From positions 3,162,001-3,226,000 of the forward strand of contig NZ_CP032419.1 in the NCBI RefSeq assembly GCF_003595175.1: a stretch of 64,000 nucleotides of DNA, given 5' to 3'. Of the stretch, positions 56,148 to 64,000 are shown piece by piece; within the stretch, counting starts at the first letter, position 1, and each line of letters starts with the position of its first letter. A model generated the notes under the pieces. It worked only from the letters and a program-made list of their open reading frames with translations. It did no database searches and was not told the origin of the DNA. Position numbers and translations under genes: made by a program. This DNA is from Pseudomonas cavernae. GTDB taxonomy: Bacteria > Pseudomonadota > Gammaproteobacteria > Pseudomonadales > Pseudomonadaceae.

Positions 56148-58892
56148 TTACTTGTCTTCGTGACGCTGGTGCTTGAAGAACACCCCGGAGTCGCCAAACT
56201 GCGAGGCGATGAAGTTGGAGGTCAGCTCGATCTCGCCGATCTTCTTCGCATTGCTGCGGCGCTGATTGGCATAACTCGTGTTGAGCGAGGGGATGATCGA
56301 GGTCTTGATCTCCATCGAGGTGGCGTACACATCGTAGACCTTGGTGCCGGTCTTCAGGGTCAGCAGATCCTGACGGAAGTCGTGCGGCGTGGAGACAAAA
56401 CGCGAACGCAGTTCGGCACGCGGCACGAAGTAAACCTGGGTCGGCGCCTTCGCGCTGGCCACCGCGGCGCCGTTCTGCGTGACCTGGGCCATGTCGTCCA
56501 GGCGCAGCAGGGTCGGCTTGCTGCTCACCGCGGAGAACAGCACGGTGGTGCCCAGGGTCTCGTTGGCTTCCGGCGACACATAGCTGGACAGCTCATTGGT
56601 GAAGAAGTCGTAGTTCGTGCCCTGCCCCGACAGGGTGTACAACGCGGACACGTTCTGCGATGGCTTGCCATCGACGAAGGCCTTCCAGGCCAGGCCCGGC
56701 GCGAAACCGCGATCGGCCGGGTCGCCGGTGACCGACAGGCGCAGCAAGCCGCTGTCGGCGCCGGTAAACAGCCCAGTGTAGCCGTTGTTGGCCACCGGCA
56801 CGAACTTGGCCTTGGCCATCACGCCATGGGCATGGATCGGCTTCTCGTAGCCCACCGGCGCCACGTCGGTGCGCTCCTCCACCTTCTTCCAGAGGATCGA
56901 GCCGATCAGGCCGCCCACGTCCACCGGCACCAGCGGCGGCAGTTGCTCCAGGCTGAACTGGGTGCGCATGGCGCCGTTGATCCAGAGGTTGTCCAGCTTG
57001 CCGACGCGCGGCCAGCTCTCGTAGTCGGCGGGAATGTTCAGGCCCCAGGGCTTGAAGGCGTTCTCCACGCCGACCAGGCTGGAACTCAGCTCCGGGTTAT
57101 GCCGTTGGAGCACGTCGACCATGGTGGTGTGCTCGACCCAGTCGATACCTTCCTGGGTGTACACCTCCGGACGGTAGTCCTTGGTATAGAAGCGGTCGGC
57201 CATCAGGCGCCGCGAGGCGTTCATGATGAAGATCTGGAACGCCGTCTCGCCGAAGGCGAAGCCTTCCGGGCGCACGGTTTCGGCCAGTTGCCCGACCAGG
57301 GTGTCGATCTGCTCGATGTCGTTGCCATACAGGCGCTTGAGCTGCGCCAGGGTGGCGGCGTCCGTGGTCAGATCCTCGAACTTGGTGATCGGGTTGAGGC
57401 CGATCTGCCGGCGGAACTCGTTGTAGCGCGGCACGCCGCGCTCGCGATCGCGCAGCACGTCGATCGCTGCCAGGTCGATGTTGCCGAGCAGCGGCATGGA
57501 CAGGTTGCGCAGGAAGTTCGGGTAGTTGTTGAGGGTCAGCGAGCCCGGGTTGGTGATCCCGAAGGAGTACCACAAGCGCTCCGGATGCTCGTCGGCCAGC
57601 AGGTTCTCGGCGTCACGGTCACGGGTGTCCTGCATCGGCACCGAGCGCGACACGATGTTCGAGCCGATGTCGTAGATGTCGATCTTGTCGCGCAGCAGCG
57701 AGTGCATGCGGTACACCGCGACGAACTCCTCGGTGAGACTGAAGGGCACTCCATAGTTGTTCGGCGCGGTGGTGCCGACGATGCCGCCCAGCGCATGGTC
57801 GAGGGCGGTGTTGCCGAACCCATCGGCCATGCTCGGGTCGAAGCCGAGGATGCGCTTGACGAAGGAGTCAGACTTGGCCAGATCCTCTTGCAGCATGCGC
57901 ACTTCGGCCTGGTAGTCGTCACGCGGGCCGCCTTGGCCCAGCAGGCCCCACCAGTTGGCATACATCGCCCGCTCGGTGACCGGGTTGGCGATCACCGCCG
58001 GGGTCCACTCCACGGTGTGAATCTTGGCCATCAGCGCCGAGTTGACCAGCCGGGCGTGGTCGTACAGCCACTGATCGTCCTTTTCCGGGTACTTCGCCTT
58101 GAGCTTGGTGGCGATGGCGTTGTGCTCGAGGGTGAACAGCTGGTGCAGCATGCTCAGGCCCACCCACCAGTTCTCGTTGACGCCGGTGATCGACTTGCCG
58201 CTGAGCAGTTCGGTCGGCAGGCGGTTGTCGCTGCCCACCTTGAGCTTGCCGTCGACGAAGGAACGCACCTTGTCGCTGACCTCCCTGCTGCTGCCGTAGA
58301 TCTGCGAGCCATCCCACCAGTGGGTGTTGTGGTTGCGGTAGGTCTGCGGCATGCCGGTATCGGCGCCGGTGCGGGTAGGGTCAGGCTGGGTGCGCTTGAC
58401 CGACATGGTGCCCGAGCCCAGGGCATCGCCCGGCGGCAGCGGGAACTGGATCGGGTCGGCATCGGCATTCGGACCGTGATCGAACCAGTCATGGGTCATG
58501 AACTGGATCCAGGACGCGGCGATGAAGTTGAGACTCGGCGCCGGCTTGAACTCGCCCCGCGCCATCACGCTGTTACTGACATCCCGCGGGTTGGGAGTGA
58601 GCAGCGTGGCGGTCTCGCCGTGGGTCACCGCCGTATCGACGTTACGCCCGAAGCGTCGTAGCGCCGAGCCTTCGGCCGGATTCTCGAGAATGTTGCAGGT
58701 GCCGTCCTCGGTGCGTGCGGTGTGGCTGCGCGCGTCGCAGGTGATGTTGGCGTTGTAGCGGGCGTAGTCCTCGACATCGAAGAGGTTGTTCTCGAACAAC
58801 GACTGGCGTTCGACAGCCAGTACCAGCAGCCCTGAGACGACGCCCAGCGTTCCCAGCTTGGTCAAAGCTGGCCAGGTTACCCAAACAGACAT
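56148..58892 (-). CDS. Animal-type heme peroxidase related to fatty-acid alpha-dioxygenase
   Basis: A 914-residue protein of the animal heme-peroxidase/cyclooxygenase superfamily. The N-terminus has a hydrophobic anchor or signal (about 11-28). Distal heme His134 is in IQFMTHDWFDHG; THWWDGSQIYG (190-200) and KIHTVEWTPAVIAN (290-303) follow; and Y394-R-M-H397 gives the catalytic Tyr and proximal His. These match plant pathogen-inducible alpha-dioxygenases (alpha-DOX), which oxygenate free fatty acids at C-alpha. About 270 residues after the conserved domain are additional. The ATG at 58892 follows GGGAG; a GTG at 58907 is alternative. Next to a LuxR regulator on the same strand. Substrate is inferred from motifs only. 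Confidence 0.78.
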   Translation of the reverse strand: MSVWVTWPALTKLGTLGVVSGLLVLAVERQSLFENNLFDVEDYARYNANITCDARSHTARTEDGTCNILENPAEGSALRRFGRNVDTAVTHGETATLLTPNPRDVSNSVMARGEFKPAPSLNFIAASWIQFMTHDWFDHGPNADADPIQFPLPPGDALGSGTMSVKRTQPDPTRTGADTGMPQTYRNHNTHWWDGSQIYGSSREVSDKVRSFVDGKLKVGSDNRLPTELLSGKSITGVNENWWVGLSMLHQLFTLEHNAIATKLKAKYPEKDDQWLYDHARLVNSALMAKIHTVEWTPAVIANPVTERAMYANWWGLLGQGGPRDDYQAEVRMLQEDLAKSDSFVKRILGFDPSMADGFGNTALDHALGGIVGTTAPNNYGVPFSLTEEFVAVYRMHSLLRDKIDIYDIGSNIVSRSVPMQDTRDRDAENLLADEHPERLWYSFGITNPGSLTLNNYPNFLRNLSMPLLGNIDLAAIDVLRDRERGVPRYNEFRRQIGLNPITKFEDLTTDAATLAQLKRLYGNDIEQIDTLVGQLAETVRPEGFAFGETAFQIFIMNASRRLMADRFYTKDYRPEVYTQEGIDWVEHTTMVDVLQRHNPELSSSLVGVENAFKPWGLNIPADYESWPRVGKLDNLWINGAMRTQFSLEQLPPLVPVDVGGLIGSILWKKVEERTDVAPVGYEKPIHAHGVMAKAKFVPVANNGYTGLFTGADSGLLRLSVTGDPADRGFAPGLAWKAFVDGKPSQNVSALYTLSGQGTNYDFFTNELSSYVSPEANETLGTTVLFSAVSSKPTLLRLDDMAQVTQNGAAVASAKAPTQVYFVPRAELRSRFVSTPHDFRQDLLTLKTGTKVYDVYATSMEIKTSIIPSLNTSYANQRRSNAKKIGEIELTSNFIASQFGDSGVFFKHQRHEDK

Positions 58893-59049
58893 GGCTTTAT
58901 CTCCCACTTGTTCTTGTTGTGCGCACGAATCGCGCGCCGGATGAAGCCGGCACCGTCGAGCTTAGGGAGATAGGCCGGCCCCTCCCCCCTTCCCAGGGAG
59001 GGGGTGGGGTCAATCAGCGGTAAACAAACGTGATGCAGCTGGCAATCGC

Positions 59050-61674
59050 CTAGTTCTGCGGACGCACGCGAAGAATCGCCTCGGTGCGGTTGGTCACCTC
59101 CAGCTTCGCGTAGATGTTCTTCAGGTGCCACTTGGTGGTCGACAGCGCCGTGCCACTTCTGGCGCTGATCTGGGTATTCGACAGGCCCTGCAGCAGGTAG
59201 TCGAGAATCTGCGCCTCCTTGCCCGTCAGCAGGCCGGAGAGGTCGGCCGTCTCGGACCGGGGGGCCGCCTCGGGCGCGCAGAACTCGGCGTAGAACTGCC
59301 GGTAGCGCTCCGGCAACGCCAGCCGTCCCGACTGCACCAGAGCGGCGACCAGGACACCGAATCCTGGCGCCTCGTCGAACACCGAACAGGTGATGTTGAG
59401 CAGCCCGTATTCCTCGACCAACTGCGCCAGCTCGGCCAGTTGCGCCTGCCGGTCCTGCCCCTGGCTACCGAGCACCAGCAGATTGGCATCGACGATCATG
59501 GCCCGCGCGCGCATCTCGCTCTGCCGCAAGGACGCCGCCAGCACCTTGAGGATGCGCCCAGCGCGCACCTGGGCGCCGCGTGCCAGCAGCCAGTACACCA
59601 CCGCCAGACCGTAGCGCTCCCAGCACTCGTCATGCTCGCGCAGCCGGTCCCAGTGCCCCTCCTCCAGACGCCGGTCGAGTTGGTAGTGGCGGGCCAGGCT
59701 CTCCAGCTGGCGGTGGTTCCCGCTGACATACGCCTGGCGCAGCCGCTCCTGCACCAGTTGGCTGGCGAAACGCTCGTAATTGCCCAACTGCAGGATGCCG
59801 GCCAGCTGCTCGAGCAGGCGCTCGGCGCGCATCTGCAGCTTCCGGCGGTGCAGCAGGCGCGCCAGGGTGAGATAGACCGTGGCGATGGCCTCGGTTGCCG
59901 AGGAAGAGTTGACCCGGGCGATCAGGTCTTCGCACAGCTGCTGCGCCGCGGCGAACTGGCTCTGCTCGTAGAGCACCACCACCATACCGGTGGCGCGGTT
60001 GACCCAGGCCGGACTGGAACTCTCGGTGCGCTCGTAATCGCTGCGCACATCCTTGCGCGCCACGGTCGCCCGGCAGGCATTGTTGTTGCACAGCGCGATG
60101 ATCAGGTCCGCGTAGCTCTCCAAGAACACATGCCCGGTCTGCACCAACAGCACCTTGGCCCGCACGGCGAAGCGGATCGACTGGTCGAGGCGACCGCCCA
60201 GCAGGTGGTGATAGGCGATAACGGTCAACACCCGCGCCCGCGTGCCCGGCGCTACGCCGGGCTCGAGCAGTTGCTCCCAGTCCGGGGCGAGGCGGAAATC
60301 CTTGTCGTGCTGAAACAACTCCAGGTTCAGCACCAGGTACTGCAGGCTCGCCGGCTCGATGGCCGCCGACGCGAGACCGGCGTCGAGGAGTTCGAGGTAA
60401 TAGCGGGCCTGGTGGAAGCGCCGCGACAGGATCAGGGCCGCGATCAACGCCTGCAACATGCGCCCGCTACCCAGCAATTGCGTCTCAGGCAGCGGCGCCA
60501 CCCATTTGAGCACTTCGCCGAACTGCCCGTTGCGCACCCACTGCTCGCAGCAACATTCCAGCATGTCCTGCCACAAGGCCGGCTCGCCACTGCGCCGCGC
60601 ATGCTGCAAGGCCTGCTCGTGATCACCCTGCTCCTGGTAGTAGCCCGCTGCGCGGCAGTGCAGTTCGGCGAGGCGTTGCCGACCTTCGATCGCCAGACGG
60701 CTGCCGAGGAAGTCATGGAGCAAGGCGTGATAGCGGAACCAGCCGGGCTGGCCGTCCACCGGCAGCATGAACAGTTGCCGGGCCGCCAGATCCTCCAGCA
60801 GCAAGGCCGAGCCCTGGCGCTGGAACACCCGATCGCAAAGCTCGCCATTGAATTTCTCGAAGATCGCGCTGCCCAGGAAAAAATCACGTAGCACCGGCGT
60901 CAGCTGCTCGAGCACCACATGACCGAAGTAATCAACGATCTCCGGCTGAGTGCCATCGAAGCGCTCCAAGGCGCCCGTGCCGAAGCGCGCATAGGCCAGC
61001 AGTGCGACCTTGCCCCCGGCCACCCAACCTTCGGTCATCGCCAGCAGATCGGCGACATAGCCCTCGCTCAGCGCGGGGCCGCCCAGATCGGCGTTCAGCG
61101 CCTGGATCTGCGCCGCCGACAGACGCAGGTCGTGCTGCTCGATGCACAGCAAGGCGTTGTCCAACTTGAAACGGCTCAGCGAAAACCCCGGATGATTGCG
61201 ACTGGAGATCACCACCCGCACCGAAGGCGGCAAGCCCCGCAGCGCCGCGGCGAGAACCTCGAGGATGAGCGGCGCGTCGAGGTGCTGGAAGTCATCGAAC
61301 ACCAGGCACAAGCCACCGTCGACCCGCCCCAGGGCTTCGGCCAGGTACTCGCCCATGACGACCGGGGAATGGGCGATCTCGGCCCCCAGGGGATTGAACC
61401 AGGAGAGGTCGAAATCTGCGACCTGTGTGCGAATAGCCTCGAGCAGCCGGCGAAAGAAACGCAGCGGCTCGTTGTCGCGGGCCTGCAGCGGGTAGTACAG
61501 GGTCCGGCGACGCCTTGGGCGACTCAGCCAGTGGGCCAGCAAGGTGGACTTGCCGGAACCGGCCGGGGCCAGGAGCAGGGTCAGGGGAAAATCTTCGCTG
61601 CGGTCCAGTAACTCGAGCAGGTCATCGCGGATGACGCCCGTAGGAAGCACCGCACACCGAGGCTGGCGGTCCAT
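59050..61674 (-). CDS. MalT-like LuxR-family transcriptional regulator (LAL type)
   Basis: An 874-residue ATP-binding regulator. Walker A is APAGSGKST (36-44), Walker B LCLVFDDFQHLD (about 122-133), then a STAND-type NTPase region, a long TPR-like superhelical middle (about 330-780), and a LuxR helix-turn-helix at the end (LTGKEAQILDYLLQGLSNTQ followed by the STTKWHLKNIYAKL recognition helix). Such proteins sense a small inducer through the TPR region. It is immediately upstream of the alpha-dioxygenase-like gene (157 bases, same strand) and is its likely regulator; direct evidence is not in the sequence. Confidence 0.88.
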   Translation of the reverse strand: MDRQPRCAVLPTGVIRDDLLELLDRSEDFPLTLLLAPAGSGKSTLLAHWLSRPRRRRTLYYPLQARDNEPLRFFRRLLEAIRTQVADFDLSWFNPLGAEIAHSPVVMGEYLAEALGRVDGGLCLVFDDFQHLDAPLILEVLAAALRGLPPSVRVVISSRNHPGFSLSRFKLDNALLCIEQHDLRLSAAQIQALNADLGGPALSEGYVADLLAMTEGWVAGGKVALLAYARFGTGALERFDGTQPEIVDYFGHVVLEQLTPVLRDFFLGSAIFEKFNGELCDRVFQRQGSALLLEDLAARQLFMLPVDGQPGWFRYHALLHDFLGSRLAIEGRQRLAELHCRAAGYYQEQGDHEQALQHARRSGEPALWQDMLECCCEQWVRNGQFGEVLKWVAPLPETQLLGSGRMLQALIAALILSRRFHQARYYLELLDAGLASAAIEPASLQYLVLNLELFQHDKDFRLAPDWEQLLEPGVAPGTRARVLTVIAYHHLLGGRLDQSIRFAVRAKVLLVQTGHVFLESYADLIIALCNNNACRATVARKDVRSDYERTESSSPAWVNRATGMVVVLYEQSQFAAAQQLCEDLIARVNSSSATEAIATVYLTLARLLHRRKLQMRAERLLEQLAGILQLGNYERFASQLVQERLRQAYVSGNHRQLESLARHYQLDRRLEEGHWDRLREHDECWERYGLAVVYWLLARGAQVRAGRILKVLAASLRQSEMRARAMIVDANLLVLGSQGQDRQAQLAELAQLVEEYGLLNITCSVFDEAPGFGVLVAALVQSGRLALPERYRQFYAEFCAPEAAPRSETADLSGLLTGKEAQILDYLLQGLSNTQISARSGTALSTTKWHLKNIYAKLEVTNRTEAILRVRPQN

Positions 61675-61729
61675 GCATGAGCACCTGCCAGGCTTTTTAT
61701 TGTTGTTGTGTACTAACAGGCCGTTTCAA

Positions 61730-61741
61730 TGCCGATCGGCA
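61730..61741. promoter_or_regulatory. 12-bp perfect palindrome upstream of the LuxR-type gene
   Basis: TGCCGATCGGCA lies about 56 bases before the LuxR-type gene start and could be an operator. A 12-bp palindrome may also occur by chance; there is no second copy upstream of the peroxidase gene that I can see. Confidence 0.3.
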
Positions 61742-61909
61742 CTACAAGTAGACTGCTCCGGGCCTGTTCACGGTTGACAGCGGAATAGTAATGCCGGGTA
61801 TCCAGGGCTTCTAACGCCCCGTGTCACGCTTTACAGTCGAAACTCGAAAGGTAGCGCTCAACCACCCGAAAGTTCGGGAACAGGCAGCGAGCGGCATGGA
61901 GTGGGTGGC

Positions 61910-62686
61910 CTACTGGTAGATCATCTTGCGGGTCATCCCGCCATCCACCAGGAACTCCTGCCCCGTGACAAAGCCGGCATTGCCCGACAGTAGCCAGCCG
62001 ACCAGCGCGGCGACATCCTCAACCGTACCCACCCGCCCGGCGGGATGCTGGGCATGATCCTGATCGCCGAGCGGATCAGCACGACGCTCGGCAGGGTCGC
62101 GGGTATCGATCCAGCCAGGGCTGACGGCGTTGACCCGGATATCCGGCCCCAGGCTGAGCGCCAACGCATGGGTCAACGCCAGTAGGCCACCCTTGCTCGC
62201 CGCATAGGCCTCGCTATTCGGCTCAGATTGATGCGCGCGAGTCGAGCAGAGATTGATGATCGCCCCGGCATGCGCACGCAGATAAGGTGCGCAATATTTG
62301 GCCAGCAACATGGGGCCGGTCAGGTTGACCGCCAATACACGTTGCCAGCGGTTGAGCTCGAGGCTTTCCAGCGGCGGATTATGCGCATCAGCAATGGCTG
62401 CGTTATTGATCAACGCATCGAGACGACCGAACTGGCCGAGCACCTCGGCGATGCCGACCACCACCTGGCTTTCCTGGGCGACATCCATAGCGATAAACCA
62501 GGCATTGTCGCCCAGCACCTTTGCCACCTTGGAGCCGCGCTCCCGATCATTATCGGCAATGACAACTTGCCAGCCCTCGACGATCAACCAGGCGGCGATG
62601 CCCAGACCGATCCCGCGCGCCGCTCCGGTGACCAAGGCCACCTTGCCATTGTTCGGGGCGGAGTCTTCCGTCGACCAGTCGATCAC
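61910..62686 (-). CDS. Short-chain dehydrogenase/reductase
   Basis: A 258-residue SDR of the classical type: cofactor motif TGAARGIG (20-27), NNAA (94-97), catalytic Ser148, Tyr161 and Lys165 (YAASK), and the PGWIDT segment after the active site. Asp at the end of strand 2 (IADND) suggests NAD preference. Substrate unknown. Its ATG overlaps metZ's stop by four bases, so it is co-transcribed with purF-metZ. The same gene follows metZ in P. aeruginosa. Confidence 0.9.
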   Translation of the reverse strand: MIDWSTEDSAPNNGKVALVTGAARGIGLGIAAWLIVEGWQVVIADNDRERGSKVAKVLGDNAWFIAMDVAQESQVVVGIAEVLGQFGRLDALINNAAIADAHNPPLESLELNRWQRVLAVNLTGPMLLAKYCAPYLRAHAGAIINLCSTRAHQSEPNSEAYAASKGGLLALTHALALSLGPDIRVNAVSPGWIDTRDPAERRADPLGDQDHAQHPAGRVGTVEDVAALVGWLLSGNAGFVTGQEFLVDGGMTRKMIYQ

Positions 62687-63894
62687 AACGCCGCCAAGCC
62701 TCGTGCCAGGTCGGCCTTGATATCAGCGACTTCTTCCAACCCCACAGCGACACGCACCAGATTATCGGCAATACCGGCCTGCGCCCGCTCTGCCGGAGTC
62801 AGGCGCCCATGGGACGTGGTAGCCGGATGGGCAATGGTGGTCTTGGTATCACCGAGATTGGTAGTGATGGAAATCATCCGGGTCGCATCAATGAAGCGCC
62901 AAGCGCCCTGCTTACCGCCCTTGACCTCGAAGCTGACCACCGCACCGAAACCAGTCTGCTGCCGTTTGGCCAACTCATGCTGGGGATGGCTAGGCAGACC
63001 TGCGTAGTAAACCTTCTCGATGCCCGGCTGCTGCTCCAACCACTCGGCCAATGCCTGTGCACCGGCACTGTGAGCCTGCATACGGATACGCAGCGTTTCC
63101 AACCCTTTGAGGAACACCCAGGCATTGAAGGGGCTCAATGTCGGCCCGGCGGTACGCAGAAAACCGACCACTTCTTGCATCTGCGCTTTACGCCCCGCCA
63201 CTACGCCACCCAAGCAACGACCTTGACCGTCGATGTATTTGGTCGCCGAGTGAATGATGATGTCCGCTCCCAGCTTGAGCGGCTGCTGCAATGCCGGGGT
63301 GCAGAAGCAGTTGTCGACGGCCAGCAGCGCACCGTTGGCATGGGCGACTTCGGCCAGGGCGGCGATATCGACCAGCTCGGCCAGCGGGTTGGACGGTGAC
63401 TCGACAAAAAACAGCTTGGTGTTTGGCTTGCAGGCCGCCTGCCAACCTGCGACATCGGCCAGCGGGGGGTAATCCACCTGGATGCCGAAGCGCTTGAGGT
63501 ACTTCTCGAACAAGCTGATGGTCGAGCCGAACACGCTGCGCGACACCAACACATGGTCGCCGGCACTGCACAGCGCCATCACCATGGCGAGAATGGCAGA
63601 CATGCCGGAAGCGGTCGCTACCGCCTGCTCGGCCCCTTCGAGGGCGGCGATGCGCTCCTCGAAGGCACGCACGGTCGGGTTGGTGTAGCGCGAATAGACG
63701 TTGCCCGGCACTTCGCCGGCAAACCGCGCCGCAGCATCGGCGGCGGTGCGGAACACGTAGCTGGAGGTGAAGAACAGCGGCTCACCATGCTCGCCCTCCG
63801 GCGTGCGCAGCTGTCCGGCGCGTACCGCCAAGGTGTCGAAAGCCGCGCCTTCGAGGTCGCTGTCCAGCCGTCCGGCATCCCAATCCTGACTCAT
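62683..63894 (-). CDS. metZ: O-succinylhomoserine sulfhydrylase
   Basis: A 403-residue PLP enzyme of the Cys/Met metabolism family that makes homocysteine directly from O-succinylhomoserine and sulfide. The Schiff-base Lys219 is in [21 protein letters not shown] (67-75) and ASGMSAI form the PLP and substrate sites. GGAGGG before the ATG and a 12-base gap after purF support operon transcription. In Pseudomonas, metZ replaces metB/metC for direct sulfhydrylation. Confidence 0.93.
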   Translation of the reverse strand: MSQDWDAGRLDSDLEGAAFDTLAVRAGQLRTPEGEHGEPLFFTSSYVFRTAADAAARFAGEVPGNVYSRYTNPTVRAFEERIAALEGAEQAVATASGMSAILAMVMALCSAGDHVLVSRSVFGSTISLFEKYLKRFGIQVDYPPLADVAGWQAACKPNTKLFFVESPSNPLAELVDIAALAEVAHANGALLAVDNCFCTPALQQPLKLGADIIIHSATKYIDGQGRCLGGVVAGRKAQMQEVVGFLRTAGPTLSPFNAWVFLKGLETLRIRMQAHSAGAQALAEWLEQQPGIEKVYYAGLPSHPQHELAKRQQTGFGAVVSFEVKGGKQGAWRFIDATRMISITTNLGDTKTTIAHPATTSHGRLTPAERAQAGIADNLVRVAVGLEEVADIKADLARGLAAL

Positions 63895-63906
63895 GTCGCG
63901 CCCTCC

Positions 63907-64000
63907 TCAGTCGTTGTACAGATCAATGATCGCGCTGACCGCATGGCTCTTCGTCTTGCTCATGTCGTTACGCGCCTGCTCGATCTTGTCCAGGTAAGCC
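63907..64000 (-). CDS. purF: Amidophosphoribosyltransferase, C-terminal end only
   Basis: The window ends within a minus-strand frame whose last 30 residues are visible, from AYLDKIEQARNDMSKTKSHA to IIDLYND. The YLDxxxxxRND pattern fits the PurF C-terminus (first step of purine synthesis from PRPP), and purF precedes metZ in P. aeruginosa. The assignment rests on this tail and on gene order. Confidence 0.75.
   Translation of the reverse strand, partial: AYLDKIEQARNDMSKTKSHAVSAIIDLYND

Noticed and set aside
55158..58661. 1167-codon plus-strand open frame across xcpQ and the peroxidase gene
   Set aside because: It is in another frame of xcpQ and antisense to the peroxidase; both have full conserved motifs. 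High GC makes long shadow frames common.
61750..61800. TTGACA at about 61776 as a plus-strand promoter
   Set aside because: No plus-strand gene follows and the -10 spacing is poor.

Overview
The window looks like chromosomal DNA of a Pseudomonas species, probably close to but not P. aeruginosa. It is GC-rich, the proteins resemble Pseudomonas families throughout, and gene order follows the P. aeruginosa PAO1 segment from yggL/dacB through gdhB, the Bat operon, pepN, nadK, fadH, the tRNA-Asp/Asp/Val cluster and the xcp genes to metZ-purF. The comparison with PAO1 is from memory of that genome, not from an alignment. No prophage, integrase, transposase gene or CRISPR array was seen.

Layout. 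1-8.2 kb: end of a FUSC-type transporter, yggL, D-Ala-D-Ala carboxypeptidase dacB, 23S rRNA methyltransferase rlmKL, ribosome modulation factor rmf, pyrD and two conserved small or hypothetical genes. 8.2-13.1 kb: the very large NAD-glutamate dehydrogenase gdhB. 13.4-21.3 kb: a DUF1353 gene, then a MoxR ATPase/DUF58/DUF4381/BatA/BatBC/BatD operon (envelope stress or chaperone type). 21.7-28.8 kb: an RND/MMPL permease, a YCF48-type beta-propeller, a DUF1329 protein and a DUF1302 beta-barrel, which together look like an envelope transport module for hydrophobic compounds. 29.6-38.2 kb: pepN, DUF2797, yeaC, a rhomboid protease, a PPP-family phosphoesterase, nadK, DUF1853 and a PLP-dependent desulfhydrase. 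38.5-45 kb: a coiled-coil protein of unknown function, an NTF2-like protein with 2,4-dienoyl-CoA reductase fadH, a carbon-nitrogen hydrolase, an AraC regulator and a tiny acidic ORF. 45.2-45.6 kb: tRNA-Asp, tRNA-Asp and tRNA-Val with a clear promoter and terminator. 45.7-56.0 kb: a complete Xcp type II secretion system (xcpPQ divergent from xcpRSTUVWXYZ). 56.1-61.7 kb: a heme fatty-acid alpha-dioxygenase-like peroxidase and a MalT-type LuxR regulator, which I do not recall at this place in PAO1. 61.9-64 kb: SDR, metZ and the 3' end of purF.

The most notable points are: (1) the alpha-dioxygenase/LuxR pair placed between xcpQ and the SDR-metZ operon; (2) two families of non-coding inverted-repeat elements whose ends coincide exactly with stop codons (yggL, pepN, and the coiled-coil gene); (3) two 9-bp direct repeats 21 bp apart between fadH and the hydrolase/AraC genes, a likely AraC-family operator; (4) a 28-codon acidic ORF with a near-ideal ribosome binding site next to the tRNA cluster; and (5) an rmf leader with a perfect hairpin and Shine-Dalgarno-preceded mini-ORFs.
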